Source: CAWJFJ01 sp963800065 (GTDB taxonomy: Bacteria > Actinomycetota > Acidimicrobiia > Acidimicrobiales > UBA8190). From it: 64,000 nt of DNA. The stretch lies in assembly GCA_963800065.1 (NCBI GenBank), contig CAWCZO010000001.1, positions 1 through 64,000 on the forward strand, in the 5' to 3' direction. Below, one piece after another: positions 33,245 through 42,868 of the stretch. The stretch's first letter is position 1. The number at the start of each line of letters is the position of its first letter. The translations under genes and the position numbers were made by a program. A model generated the notes under the pieces. That model worked only from the letters and a program-made list of their open reading frames with translations. It made no database searches and was not told the DNA's origin.

Positions 33245-36200
33245 GTGCGCTCCCCGCAAGATCTGTCTCACCTGCCGCGTCGCCCGTCGCGCCGTGGGCG
33301 CGTCGGGATCGTCATCGCCGTCGTCGTCCTGATCGTCCTCATCACCTCGCTGAAGACGCTCGCCACCTTCTACACCGACTACCTCTGGTTCGGTTCGGTC
33401 AACCTGAGTAGCGAGTGGCGTCGCCTGTTCGTCGTCAAGACCGGTCTCTTCTTCGGATTCGCCCTGATCTTCTTCGTGTTCCTCTGGGTGAACCTGGCCG
33501 TGGTCGACCGGCTGGCACCGCAGGAGTTGGCTCTTGGTCCCGAGGACGAGCTCGTCCGGCGCTACCAACAGAGAGTGTCCCCGCGCGCCGTCCTCGTCCG
33601 CAGCGTGGTCTCGGTCGTGGTGGCGCTGATCGCCGCTTCCGGGGCCATCGGACAGTGGCGCAACTACCTGCTCTTCGTCGACGGCGTCTACTTCACCGGT
33701 CCGAATCGAAACGATCCCCAGTTCCACAAGAACATCGGTTTCTTTCTCTTCAAGCTTCCCTTCCTCTCGTTCATCGTTCAGTGGGCCTTCGTCTCCCTCG
33801 TCGTCATGGCCGTGATCGTCGTCATCGCCCACTACCTGAACGGCGGGATCCGCGTCCAGTCCGGAGCTCCGAGCGTCTCCCCCCAGGTGAAGGTCCACCT
33901 CTCGGTGCTCCTCGCCTGTATGGCGCTGGTGAAGGCCTTCGGCTACATCCTGGCTCGCTACGACCTCGACCTCTCCCAGAACGGCTACGTCCAGGGCGCC
34001 ACCTACACCGACGTCCATGCCCGCCTGCCGGCGCTCACCCTGCTCTTTTGGATCTCTCTCCTGGCGGCGGCGATCCTGCTCATCAACATCCGCCGGCGGG
34101 GCTGGGCTCTTCCCGTTCTCGGTGTGGGCCTGTGGGCGTTCGTCGCCATCGTGGTGGGGGCCATCTATCCCGCCATCGTCCAGGCGGTGAAGGTGACGCC
34201 GGCGCAGAACACCCTCGAACAGCCCTACATCGTCCGGAACATCGCCGCCACCCGTGACGCTCTCGGGCTCAACAAGGTGAAGCAGTCGACATTCAGCGCC
34301 ACCCAGTCCCTCACGCCTTCCCAGGTGGTCGCCAACCAGGCGACCCTCAACGACGTCCAGCTCTGGGACTCGACGGTGACCGGTGCCACCTATACGAAGC
34401 TCCAGGCCACGAGGTCCTACTACTCGTACAACACCCTCGCCGTCGACCGCTACAAGATCAACGGGACCCTCGAGCCCATGGTGGTCGGTGTCCGGCAGGT
34501 GAACGACGGCGACCTCCCCTCCCAGGGCTGGGTGAACACCCATCTGCAGTACACCCACGGCTACGGCATGATCCTGGCCCCAGCCAACGACGCCAACAGC
34601 CACCAGCCCGTCTTCGACATCTCGCAGGTACCGGCCCATTCCGTACCCGGTGCGCCGAAGATCGAGCAGCCCAACGTCTATTTCGGTATCGCCAACGGCA
34701 ACGACGCCGACTACGTCCTGGCCGACACCCGACAGCAGGAGATCGATTACCAGGAGTCCGGAGCTCCGAGCCCGGTGACGAGTCACTACACGGGTCCCGG
34801 TGCGACCGGTGGGGTGCAACTCTCGAACTTCTTCGTCAAAGCCGCTTTCGCACTCCGCTTCGGCGACTTCAACCTCCTCGTCTCCGACCTGGTGACGCAT
34901 CAATCGAGACTGATGTTCGTGCGTGACGTCACCCAAATGGCACAGAAGGCCGCCCCCTTCCTGAGCTACGACTCCGACCCGTACCCGGTGTTGTCGGGGG
35001 GACAGATCTACTGGGTCCTCGACGCCTACACGACGAGCGACAACTTCCCCTATGCGCAGAACGCCAACACGTCGTCGCTGCCCCCCAACAGTGGTCTGAA
35101 CCAGAACTTCAACTATGTGCGCAACTCCGTCAAGGTGGTGGTGAACGCCTACTCCGGGCAGATGAAGTTCTACGACGTGACCCCGTTGACCCACACCACG
35201 GACCCGATCCTCAAGACCTGGGAGAAGGTGTTTCCCCACATGTTCACCCCGGTGTCGCAGATGCCGGCGGCCCTGCGGGCCCACCTCCGCTACCCCGAGG
35301 ACCTGCTTTCCGTTCAATCGGCCATGTACGGCCGCTACCACATCACCCAGCCCCTACCCTTCTACAACGCCACCAACGCCTGGACCGTCTCACCCACCGC
35401 CGGTTCGGGATCACCCAACAGCTCCCTGTTGAACTACACGACGAATGCTCAGGGAGGCGTCACGACCCAGACCATCCGGATGTCACCCATCTACGAGCTC
35501 TTCCAGGTGCCGGGTCAGCGCAGTCCGTCGTTCAACCTGGTCGACGCCTTCACCCCGGTATCGATGGGTGATCAGATCCAGACCATGTCCGGGTTCATCG
35601 TGGCCGGATCGGATCCGGCCCACTACGGCCAGCTCACCGTGTTCCAGACACCTCCCATCGACGGACCGGCCCTCGTCGACGCCGACATCTCAGCGACCCA
35701 AGCGATCTCGAAACAGATCAGTCTCCTGAACCAGAACGGATCGAGTGTCGTGTTGGGGACGCTTCAGGTCGTTCCCGTCGGCAATTCGATGCTCTACTTC
35801 CGACCGTTCTACGTGTCGTCCTCGCGCAACCAGTTCCCCAAGCTCGACTACTACATCGTCGTCTATGCCGGCTCGTCGGGACAGACCAAGGTCGCCTTCG
35901 ACACGACCTTGCAGGCAGCGTTGAACGACCTCTTCCAGGTGTCCCTGCCCGCCCCGGGATCCTCACCTTCGACCGGCCCCACGACAGGTGTGAGCCCGAC
36001 CGTCCAGACCCTCATCACCCAGGCCAACACGGACTTCCAACAGGCGCAGACCGATCTGAAGAACGGCAACTTCGCCGCCTACGGAACCGATATCACCAAC
36101 CTGCAGAACGTCCTCAAGCAACTCCAGCAGGCTTCACAGACCAGCACGGGCTCGTCCGCCAAGGTGTCGACGCCGAAGATCACGAAGGGAACGAAGACGA

Positions 36201-36262
36201 GCACCGCCACCACGACCTCGACGGTTCCGAACGGGGTGGCTCTCGGCTCGACCCGGGGCTGA
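33245..36262 (+). CDS. UPF0182 (COG1615) family large membrane protein
   Basis: 1005-residue protein of the UPF0182 family. It has about seven hydrophobic segments in the first 330 residues, the first right after a basic start (RRPSRRGR), then a large extracytoplasmic domain. The block DYLWFGSVNLSSEWRRLFVVKTGLF and the stretch NPV-like YIVRNIAATRDALGL are typical of the family. The C-terminal 120 residues are Ser/Thr/Gln-rich and end in a basic Lys/Thr stretch. No function has been firmly assigned to this family. Start GTG 33245; the initiator tRNA gene lies downstream. Confidence 0.9.
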   Translation: MRSPQDLSHLPRRPSRRGRVGIVIAVVVLIVLITSLKTLATFYTDYLWFGSVNLSSEWRRLFVVKTGLFFGFALIFFVFLWVNLAVVDRLAPQELALGPEDELVRRYQQRVSPRAVLVRSVVSVVVALIAASGAIGQWRNYLLFVDGVYFTGPNRNDPQFHKNIGFFLFKLPFLSFIVQWAFVSLVVMAVIVVIAHYLNGGIRVQSGAPSVSPQVKVHLSVLLACMALVKAFGYILARYDLDLSQNGYVQGATYTDVHARLPALTLLFWISLLAAAILLINIRRRGWALPVLGVGLWAFVAIVVGAIYPAIVQAVKVTPAQNTLEQPYIVRNIAATRDALGLNKVKQSTFSATQSLTPSQVVANQATLNDVQLWDSTVTGATYTKLQATRSYYSYNTLAVDRYKINGTLEPMVVGVRQVNDGDLPSQGWVNTHLQYTHGYGMILAPANDANSHQPVFDISQVPAHSVPGAPKIEQPNVYFGIANGNDADYVLADTRQQEIDYQESGAPSPVTSHYTGPGATGGVQLSNFFVKAAFALRFGDFNLLVSDLVTHQSRLMFVRDVTQMAQKAAPFLSYDSDPYPVLSGGQIYWVLDAYTTSDNFPYAQNANTSSLPPNSGLNQNFNYVRNSVKVVVNAYSGQMKFYDVTPLTHTTDPILKTWEKVFPHMFTPVSQMPAALRAHLRYPEDLLSVQSAMYGRYHITQPLPFYNATNAWTVSPTAGSGSPNSSLLNYTTNAQGGVTTQTIRMSPIYELFQVPGQRSPSFNLVDAFTPVSMGDQIQTMSGFIVAGSDPAHYGQLTVFQTPPIDGPALVDADISATQAISKQISLLNQNGSSVVLGTLQVVPVGNSMLYFRPFYVSSSRNQFPKLDYYIVVYAGSSGQTKVAFDTTLQAALNDLFQVSLPAPGSSPSTGPTTGVSPTVQTLITQANTDFQQAQTDLKNGNFAAYGTDITNLQNVLKQLQQASQTSTGSSAKVSTPKITKGTKTSTATTTSTVPNGVALGSTRG

Positions 36263-36324
36263 CAGTGCCGGGTCCTGCGCCCCGGACGCGCCCGCCGGGC
36301 CGGGTGCTAACCTGGTGGTCACGC

Positions 36325-36399
<75 letters not shown>

Positions 36400-36401
36400 T
36401 A

Positions 36402-37589
36402 GTCCCCCGAGTTGTTGATTCGTAAGAAATATCGGTCAACCCGGAATTTTCGTCTCGATCGGCGCGTTCCCGTCGTTGTCAGCAACGATGGGAGACGACG
36501 ATGCCGCCAAGGGGACGACCGAAGACGGAGCTGGTGCTGAGCGACGAGGAGCGTGAAGTCCTCGAACGCCTGACCAGGCGACGCAAGAGCGCGCAGGCAC
36601 TGGCTCTGCGGGCTCGGATCGTCCTGGCCTGTGCCACAGGTGCCACCAACCAGGCGGTGGCCGCCGACCTGCGGATCAACAACACCACCGTGGGCAAGTG
36701 GCGCCGGCGGTTCGTGGAGAAGCGCCTCGACGGGTTATTCGACGAACCCCGGCCTGGAGCAGCGCGCACCGTCACAGACGACAAAGTCGAGGCCGTGATC
36801 GTGAAGACCCTGGAAGAGAAGCCGGGCGACGCCACCCATTGGTCCACACGGTCGATGGCCGAAGCCATGGGCATGAGCCAAACGTCGATCAGCTTGATCT
36901 GGCGGGCCTTCGGACTACAGCCCCATCGGGCCGAGAGCTTCAAACTGTCCACCGACCCGCTGTTCGTGGACAAAGTCAAAGACATCGTGGGCCTCTATCT
37001 CGATCCCCCCGAACGGGCCGTGGTGCTGTGCGTGGACGAGAAGTCCCAGATCCAGGCCCTGGCCCGCTTCCGACCGATCTTGCCCATGATGCCCGGCACT
37101 CCCGAACGACGCAGCCACGATTACATCCGCCACGGCACCACATCGCTGTTCGCAGCCCTCGACATGGCCACCGGCAAGGTCATCGGCTCGCTGCACCGGC
37201 GCCACCGAGCCGTCGAGTTCAAGAAGTTCCTGGTGCGTATCGACGAAGAGGTTCCCGAGAACCTCGAGGTCCATCTCATTCTCGACAACTACGCCACCCA
37301 CAAGACCCCTGACATTCAGAGGTGGTTGTTGCGCCACCGCCGGCTCCATCTTCACTTCACACCGACATCCGGGTCGTGGTTGAACATGGTCGAACGTTGG
37401 TTCGGCGAGTTGACCACCAAGAAGATCAAGCGAGGTGCCCACACCAACGTGCAGAACCTCGAGCGTGACATCCGCGACTGGATCGTCCTGTGGAACGACG
37501 ACCCCCGGCCCTACGTCTGGGTCAAAACCGCCGATCAGATCCTCGCTTCAATCGCACGATATTGCGAGCGAATCAGCAACTCGGGACAC
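36402..37589. mobile_element. IS630-family insertion sequence, 1188 bp
   Basis: The terminal inverted repeats are visible. The left end GTCCCCCGAGTTGTTGATTCG breaks down as GTCCCCCGAGTT at 36402 onward; the right end read in reverse is GTGTCCCGAGTT, with the following GxTGATTCG also shared, so 18 of 21 positions agree. The element is flanked by TA on both sides (36400-36401 and 37590-37591), the IS630 target duplication. The transposase fills almost all of it. It inserted one base after the duplicated tRNA segment. Confidence 0.88.
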
Positions 37590-37592
37590 TAG
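36501..37592 (+). CDS. IS630-family transposase
   Basis: 363-residue DDE transposase in one intact frame. The N-terminus has a helix-turn-helix region (TNQAVAADLRINNTTVGKWRRRF) and a second one (HWSTRSMAEAMGMSQTSISLIWR). The catalytic acids are Asp in VLCVDEKSQIQAL, Asp in LILDNYATHKT and Glu in SGSWLNMVERWFGEL. The stop lies in the right terminal repeat. The lack of damage suggests recent arrival. The start ATG 36501 follows GGGAGACG. Confidence 0.95.
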   Translation: MPPRGRPKTELVLSDEEREVLERLTRRRKSAQALALRARIVLACATGATNQAVAADLRINNTTVGKWRRRFVEKRLDGLFDEPRPGAARTVTDDKVEAVIVKTLEEKPGDATHWSTRSMAEAMGMSQTSISLIWRAFGLQPHRAESFKLSTDPLFVDKVKDIVGLYLDPPERAVVLCVDEKSQIQALARFRPILPMMPGTPERRSHDYIRHGTTSLFAALDMATGKVIGSLHRRHRAVEFKKFLVRIDEEVPENLEVHLILDNYATHKTPDIQRWLLRHRRLHLHFTPTSGSWLNMVERWFGELTTKKIKRGAHTNVQNLERDIRDWIVLWNDDPRPYVWVKTADQILASIARYCERISNSGH

Positions 37593-37606
37593 AGAAACCT
37601 CAGGTA

Positions 37607-37632
37607 AGAGCCCTCCCAGCCGGGAGGGCTCT
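37607..37632. terminator. Strong hairpin, probable terminator
   Basis: AGAGCCCTCCC-AGCC-GGGAGGGCTCT: a perfect 11-bp stem with a 4-nt loop, just outside the right end of the IS. It would stop transcription coming from the tRNA or the transposase; the following bases (GCTGCTT) are only weakly T-rich. Confidence 0.7.
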
Positions 37633-37709
37633 GCTGCTTCCGAAGGGCCATGCCTCCTTCTGTCCCTACCGTTCGGCCCGATCGGGAACGGCGGGTACCG
37701 TCGTCGTGG

Positions 37710-38356
37710 GTGGCCGTCCTTTACGAGGCAACGCTGACTCCGTCAAAGATCGAACTGCTCCGGGAGTGGGTTCCGGCTCATCCCTGGCTCGGCGATGCCG
37801 ACACATCTGCTATCGAGGCGGTGGGCACGTACCGCTTTGACGATCCCGATGGCGAGGTCGGGGTAGAGACCCACCTGCTACGAACGACGGACGGTCGGAT
37901 CCTCCAGGTTCCGCTCACATACCGAGGTTCGCCTTCGATAGACGCCGAGTTCTCGCTCATTGGCACAATGCAGCACTCGGTGCTCGGCGAACGGTGGGGT
38001 CTATGACGGCTGCGGTGACCCGGTTTACGTGAGGGCCCTGGCAACGACCATTCTGTGCGGGGGTACTGGGGCTTGGCTTGAGGTTGTAACCAACTCAGGG
38101 CGCGAGTGGCGACGTGCGACGACCGTGGTGTCTGGGAGCGGACCCCCAGACTCTGCGATACCGGCCGTAGGTGCGGTGACCTATTCGAACGAGGAGACAA
38201 CAACCGTCATGAGGACAGAGCATCTCGAATTGGTCGTGTTCCGTATCATCGACCCGCGACCTGGGGACTGCGCCCACGGCGGTATGCATAGCCTCGTAGG
38301 GACGTGGCCCGGGCACGATACGCCAGCATTTGCTCGCACTCGCCCGGGCCATCTGA
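37710..38356 (+). pseudogene. Maltokinase N-terminal-cap-like protein, two frameshifts
   Basis: About 215 residues when read through three frames. Blocks: AVLYEATLTPSKIELLREWV, RFDDPDGEVGVETHLL, ILQVPLTYRGSPSID, IGTMQHSVLGERW, then VYDGCGDPVYVRALATTI, and near the end LVGTWPGHDTPA. This pattern matches the stand-alone maltokinase N-cap-like family of actinobacteria (remembered, not searched). Frame breaks: one extra G in the run 37996-37999 and one extra T in 38329-38331; correcting both gives a clean stop at 38354-38356. Either decayed or homopolymer error. Start GTG 37710. Confidence 0.6.
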
Positions 38357-38782
38357 GCGCCTCGGTCAAGAACAGCAACAGGCGGCTTGTCTCGAGTTGG
38401 AGCAGGCAAGCACGGCTCCGGACCGGCGCACTATATTATTGGGCGTTCGGGCGGAAGGTGTTTCTTCCATGGGTGCAACGGACCAGTTGCCTAAATGATC
38501 GATTCCCGAGGGTCGTCAGTGGCCGGAGGTGATGCGCGATCGCCGGCCGGCCCGTTGGCTGTTTTGGTCGTACCGCATGAGCAGTGCTCCTCGTGCGGAG
38601 AGGACGGCAGTCCCCCCAACCACCTGACCCAACCTGATGAGCCGGGACTGGAACCTCCCAGGCCGGTTATCGACCAAGCGTCTGAGAAGTACCCATCGCG
38701 GACGCTCTCGTTGCGTCTTCTACCAACCCCACATCTACGGAGACTGTTCGGTTACGTCGTCTAGCGGCATTGGAGCCTCGAC
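38357..38782. other. Gene-free stretch inside the island
   Basis: About 430 bp with only short open frames lacking good ribosome sites or recognisable protein character. A GGAG at 38770-38773 serves the next gene. I see no RNA gene or repeat here. Confidence 0.5.
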
Positions 38783-41422
38783 ATGCTTGGACTCATCGGA
38801 AGTCGTCATGGTCAGGTCCTCACGATTGGGGTCGCATGTGTGGCGCTTTCTGCGTTCGCATCACCCGTCCGCGCCTTTGCATCCGTACCGCACAGGCGGG
38901 CTAGTGCTGCCCTCGCCCAGGGGGCCGGCACGGCCGTCGATGTCTCAAGTTGTTCCGAGAAGGCCCTCGTGTCGGCGATCGCCAGTGCCAAGGGCAATCC
39001 GGTCGACTACAGCGTGCCATGTATCGGCAGCGATACGTGGGTGACCTTCACGAAAGCCATCACCGTCACGGCGAAGGCGCCGGTCGACATCAATGCCGAC
39101 GGCAACACCGTCGACTTCAACGGCGGGTACGGCGTTACCCCCACCCAGCTGTTCGTCGTGAATGGCGGCACACTCACCCTGAGCGGAATTGATCTGGAGT
39201 ATGCGGCCGACGATGCCAAGGCGGGCAAGGCGGGCAAGGCGGGCAAGGCCGGAACCGATGGCACCACGGGGTCAGACGGTGATCCCGGTGGACCCGGAGA
39301 CGACGGAGCCCCAGGCGGTAACGGAGGTGCTGGCGCGAAGGGGAAGGCCGGAAAGACGGCCAAGGGGGGTGCGATCCTCGTCGCCGCTAGCGGCAGCGTG
39401 ACGCTGGACAACGACACCTTCAACGACGACAGCGCCATCGGCGGCGCAGGGGGAGCTGGAGGCAACGGCGGCATCGGCGGCTACGGCGGCAACGGCGGCA
39501 ACGGCGGGCCGGGCACGACGGGCAACGGCGGCAATGGTGGTGGTGGCGGACAGGGCGGCAATGGTGGCAAGCCTGCAGCCGGCGGTGCGGGAGGTTCAGC
39601 CTATGGGGGCGCTGTCTACAACGCCGGATCCCTTACCCTCGACGGGTGTGAGTTCTCCGAGGACTCCGCGCAAGGCGGTGTGGGCGGCCACGGAGGCGGT
39701 GACTACGGCGGTTTCTCAGGCGACGGTGGCGAGGGCGGCAACGGTGGCGATGGAGGCATCGGCGCTGCCGGCACCTCCGGACAGGACGCGGGCCCAACAA
39801 CCGGGTCCTCTGGGGGCAGCGGATTGACCGGCTCGCCCGGAGGTGACGAGGGCGCCAACGCCAGCGCGGGCACGAACGCTGCTGGTGCCGCAGGGGGGGC
39901 CGGCGGTTCGGCTTTTGGAGGGGCGATCTACAACACCGGGACGCTCAGCGTGGAGGACGCTGGGTTCGCCGACAACTCCTCCACCGGGGGAGCCGGCGGC
40001 GGAGGTGGTCCCGGTGGAGGAGGCCAGGGCGGCTACGTGGGTGGAGGGGGCAGCGGTGACAGCGCATCCAGTGGACAGGGTGGTGGTGGTGGCTCCGGCG
40101 GCAGTGGTGGCTACTTCGATCTAGAGACCGACCAGACGTTTGAAGGCTCTGGTGGAAGCGGCGGTGGCGGCTCGACCGGAGGTAACGGGCAGGTCGGTGG
40201 CAGCGGGTCGATCGGTGCTCCCGGCGGCATCGGAGGTGCAGGTGGTGCGGGAGGCGGGGGTGCGATCGCCACGGGCACGACCGGCTCGATCACCGTGAAC
40301 GGTTCCAATGCGAACGGGGACGGCGCCTATGGTGCACCGGGAGGTGCCGGCGGCAGCGGCGGTCCTGGCGGTCCCGGCGGTAACGGAGGGACCGGAGGCA
40401 CCGGTGGGGGCGGTGGTCAAGGCGGCAGCGGGAACTACGGGGGTGAGGGCGCTCAGGGTGGCAATGCCGGTAGCGCTGGTGACAGCGCTCTTGGAGCACC
40501 CGGAGCGCAGGCGGGGGCGGGCGCCAAGGGTGGGGCGGGCGGCGCTGCCTACGGCGGCTCCATCGATGCCCTCGACAGCGCATCGTTGACGGGCGATACG
40601 TTCACGTCCGAATCGGCGGATGCCGGCAGCGGGGGCGGAGGAGGCGCCGGTGGCACCGGCGGAGGCAGCGGCGCTGGTGGCAATGGCGGCTCGGGCGGCT
40701 CGGGCGGCAGCGGTGGCGGAGGATCCAGTGGTGGCGCGGCGGGGGATAGCGCCGGAGGCGGCGATGCTTCGGGCGGCGGACCGGCTGCTAACGGCGCTAT
40801 CGGCGGTGCCGCAGGAGCCGGCGGCCTGGCTCTGGGCGGCGCGGTCTACGACTTCGCCAGTGCCCTCTTCGTAGACGACACCTTCTCAAGCGACGCGGCG
40901 AAAGCCGGTAACGGTGGCAGCGGCGGCGGCGGAGGCACCGGTGGGACCGCCGACACCGGCTTTTTCTTCAGCGGCGGGAACGGCGGAAGCGGCGGCGGTG
41001 GTGGCGGTGGTGGTGTTCCGAACGGTGGCGCCACCGCTGGTGGCAGTGGCGGGCCTGGCGGCAACGGTGGCCATGGTGGCAACGGTGGTGCCGGTGGTGC
41101 CGGTGGTGCCGGTGGCAACGCCGAGGGAGGTGCCGACTTCAATGCCAACACTGCGCCGTCGCTCTCGACGGATACCTTCTCCGTCGACAGCGTCCTGGCC
41201 GGTACAGGTGGCGCTGGTGGCGCCCTTGGCCCGATTGACCCCGCCCTCGCCGATGGCGGCGGCGGCGGTGCGGGAGGAAGTGGCGGCCTCTACGGTGACG
41301 GCAGCGGATATGCCCCTAGTGGTACGAGTGGCAGCGCTGGCACCAATGGCACTGCCGGCGCCGCAGGAATAGCCGGAATTGGTGGTTCGCCGGGTGCAGC
41401 AACGTTCATCGATCACAATTGA
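38783..41422 (+). CDS. Secreted glycine-rich protein with seven beta-helix-like cores (PGRS-like)
   Basis: 879 residues. A signal peptide (hydrophobic 10-30, ending around ASPVRAFA) is followed by a non-repetitive domain (about 50-150) with beta-strand character (VTVTAKAPVDINADGNTVDF). A collagen-like KAGKAGKAG stretch then leads into Gly/Ala/Asn/Ser-rich segments. These are interrupted at about 195, 276, 380, 493, 591, 686 and 782 by similar cores, for example GGAVYNAGSLTLDGCEFSED and GGAIYNTGTLSVEDAGFADN. The cores resemble polymorphic beta-helix (POMP-like) rungs, and the Gly segments resemble mycobacterial PGRS. No cell-wall anchor is visible. Likely exported surface or matrix protein; function unknown. 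GGAG lies 7 nt before ATG 38783. Confidence 0.82.
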   Translation: MLGLIGSRHGQVLTIGVACVALSAFASPVRAFASVPHRRASAALAQGAGTAVDVSSCSEKALVSAIASAKGNPVDYSVPCIGSDTWVTFTKAITVTAKAPVDINADGNTVDFNGGYGVTPTQLFVVNGGTLTLSGIDLEYAADDAKAGKAGKAGKAGTDGTTGSDGDPGGPGDDGAPGGNGGAGAKGKAGKTAKGGAILVAASGSVTLDNDTFNDDSAIGGAGGAGGNGGIGGYGGNGGNGGPGTTGNGGNGGGGGQGGNGGKPAAGGAGGSAYGGAVYNAGSLTLDGCEFSEDSAQGGVGGHGGGDYGGFSGDGGEGGNGGDGGIGAAGTSGQDAGPTTGSSGGSGLTGSPGGDEGANASAGTNAAGAAGGAGGSAFGGAIYNTGTLSVEDAGFADNSSTGGAGGGGGPGGGGQGGYVGGGGSGDSASSGQGGGGGSGGSGGYFDLETDQTFEGSGGSGGGGSTGGNGQVGGSGSIGAPGGIGGAGGAGGGGAIATGTTGSITVNGSNANGDGAYGAPGGAGGSGGPGGPGGNGGTGGTGGGGGQGGSGNYGGEGAQGGNAGSAGDSALGAPGAQAGAGAKGGAGGAAYGGSIDALDSASLTGDTFTSESADAGSGGGGGAGGTGGGSGAGGNGGSGGSGGSGGGGSSGGAAGDSAGGGDASGGGPAANGAIGGAAGAGGLALGGAVYDFASALFVDDTFSSDAAKAGNGGSGGGGGTGGTADTGFFFSGGNGGSGGGGGGGGVPNGGATAGGSGGPGGNGGHGGNGGAGGAGGAGGNAEGGADFNANTAPSLSTDTFSVDSVLAGTGGAGGALGPIDPALADGGGGGAGGSGGLYGDGSGYAPSGTSGSAGTNGTAGAAGIAGIGGSPGAATFIDHN

Positions 41423-41646
41423 CCGAGGCAACCCTGCGACCAGCCGGGGACAAGCTCGAGCCTCCGGGGATCCCAGGCGGGATCAGAAAGGAGGGGAGCT
41501 GGAGTCAGGTCGGGAGTCGATTATTACAACAACGGTTAGTACAACTCAGAGAATCTGGAAGTAGTCAGCTGGATTACGTGGACCCGAGGTCGAGTTGAGG
41601 AGCACGCCGCAGACGGATCAAGTCTCGATGGACGGCGGTCAACGCT
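41423..41646. other. Non-coding right arm of the island
   Basis: About 220 bp after the glycine-rich gene and before the right attachment-site copy. It is visibly less GC-rich than the surroundings (for example around 41520-41570) and has no open frame worth calling. Confidence 0.5.
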
Positions 41647-41689
41647 CTCATAACCCGAAGGTCGGAGGTTCAAATCCTCCCCCCGCCAC
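41647..41689. repeat. Right attachment-site copy (attR-like), partial tRNA-fMet
   Basis: Exact 43-bp copy of the 3' part of the tRNA gene. The 5' half is absent and the preceding bases cannot pair, so it is not a tRNA gene. It is followed by a T-rich stretch (CTTTTTCTTT), which may be the original tRNA terminator displaced by the insertion. Confidence 0.85.
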
Positions 41690-41801
41690 CAGGGCCTTTT
41701 TCTTTCCCGTGACCACTTCGTTCACGATGCTCAGTCACTGCGTACCGGAGAGCCCGAGGCGGTTCTTCGGTTCCGTCGGTTCACCTTCTGGGCTACGCCA
41801 G

Positions 41802-42722
41802 TCAGGGTTCGAGGACGATCTTGCCGAGCGTATGACGCTGCTCGAGATCTCGGTAGGCCTCGCGCACCTCGGTCAGGGGATAGGTCCTAGCGATGGGAAT
41901 CTCGAGACGTCCCTGGGCGATCAAGCCGGCCAGCTCCTCCAACGCATCGGTGGTGGCGGCAGCGGCGCTGCCGTCGGTCTTGGCCCCGTATTCCTGGGCC
42001 GCCGTCCGGTCGATGATGGTGTCGATACGGTCGGGCGCCACACCCAAGCCGACGGCCATTTCGACGTACCCGCCTCCGAAGGTGTCGATGAAGGCATCGA
42101 CGTGACCGTCGCTCGCCTTCCTGATGCGCTCGGCCACCCCGTCGCCGTAGGCCACCGGAATCACGCCGTGAGCGGCGAGCCAGTCATGATGGCCATCGCT
42201 GGCCAGGCCGATCACGGTGGCACCGGCGTGGACGGCCAGCTGCACGGCCAGCGAACCGACCCCGCCCGCCGCCCCTGACACGACCACGGTGTCCCCCTTG
42301 GCCAGGTTCACCGCCCGCACGGCGGCGTAGGCGGTCGTTCCCACCACGAACAGCGAGCCGGCGACATCCCACGGCACGTTGCCCGGGCGAGCCACCAGGT
42401 TGCCGACATCGGCCACCACGAACTCAGCGTGGCTGCTTCTGGTCTCGACGAAACCGAGGAGGTCATCTCCCACCGCGAACCGGGTCACGTCGGGGCCGAT
42501 CTCGGCCACGATGCCGGCCAAGTCACTTCCCTCGCCCGAGGGGAAGGTCGCCGGCCATATGGAGTGCAGCAACCCTTTGCGGATGGAAGCCTCGCCCGGG
42601 TTGATACCGGCCGCCATGACCTTGACGAGGACCTGCCCGGGACCGGGGACCGGGCGAGGCACGTCCACGATCTTCAGGACGTCTATATCGCCATACTCGT
42701 CGAATCTCACCGCCAGTGGCAT
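41802..42722 (-). CDS. Zinc-less medium-chain quinone oxidoreductase (NADP-dependent)
   Basis: 306-residue quinone-oxidoreductase-type alcohol dehydrogenase. The N-terminal GroES-like domain (RFDEYGDIDVLKIVDVP, PGPGQVLVKVMAAGINPGE) is followed by the Rossmann fold with the AAGGVGSLAVQLAVHAGATVIG loop. It lacks the zinc ligands of true alcohol dehydrogenases. Start ATG 42722 has GGAAGGAG 5 nt upstream; the frame stays open further upstream without homology. The C-terminus HTLGKIVLEP is typical. First gene to the right of the island. Confidence 0.9.
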   Translation of the reverse strand: MPLAVRFDEYGDIDVLKIVDVPRPVPGPGQVLVKVMAAGINPGEASIRKGLLHSIWPATFPSGEGSDLAGIVAEIGPDVTRFAVGDDLLGFVETRSSHAEFVVADVGNLVARPGNVPWDVAGSLFVVGTTAYAAVRAVNLAKGDTVVVSGAAGGVGSLAVQLAVHAGATVIGLASDGHHDWLAAHGVIPVAYGDGVAERIRKASDGHVDAFIDTFGGGYVEMAVGLGVAPDRIDTIIDRTAAQEYGAKTDGSAAAATTDALEELAGLIAQGRLEIPIARTYPLTEVREAYRDLEQRHTLGKIVLEP

Positions 42723-42868
42723 GGGACGCTCCTTCCTCTCATGACGATGGGCCAACCTCGTCGGGGGCTCGTTCATTCCCGGCGACCCAGCAGCGATCGT
42801 CAGAGAGGCGTCCTGCTGGGAGTCCGCTTCTTTGAGTGGAATGCCGAGCGCAATGTCATGCTCTAAGG

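Noticed and set aside
33242..35341. 699-codon antisense frame opposite UPF0182
   Set aside because: Val/Gly/Asp/His-rich repetitive shadow without motifs; the plus strand carries an intact family protein.
37607..37632. Small RNA or tRNA fragment
   Set aside because: It is a simple 11-bp hairpin with a 4-nt loop; terminator is the simpler reading.
38495..38764. 89-codon open frame upstream of the glycine-rich gene
   Set aside because: No ribosome site, no protein-like composition and no recognisable motif.
39200..41150. CRISPR-like or tandem DNA repeat array
   Set aside because: The repetitive look comes from glycine codons (GGC/GGT) of a continuous open frame; repeats are irregular in length and lack unique spacers.
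41647..41689. Second tRNA-Met gene
   Set aside because: Only the 3' 42 bases of the tRNA plus one flanking base are present; the acceptor 5' strand and D arm are missing, so it is an attachment-site scar.
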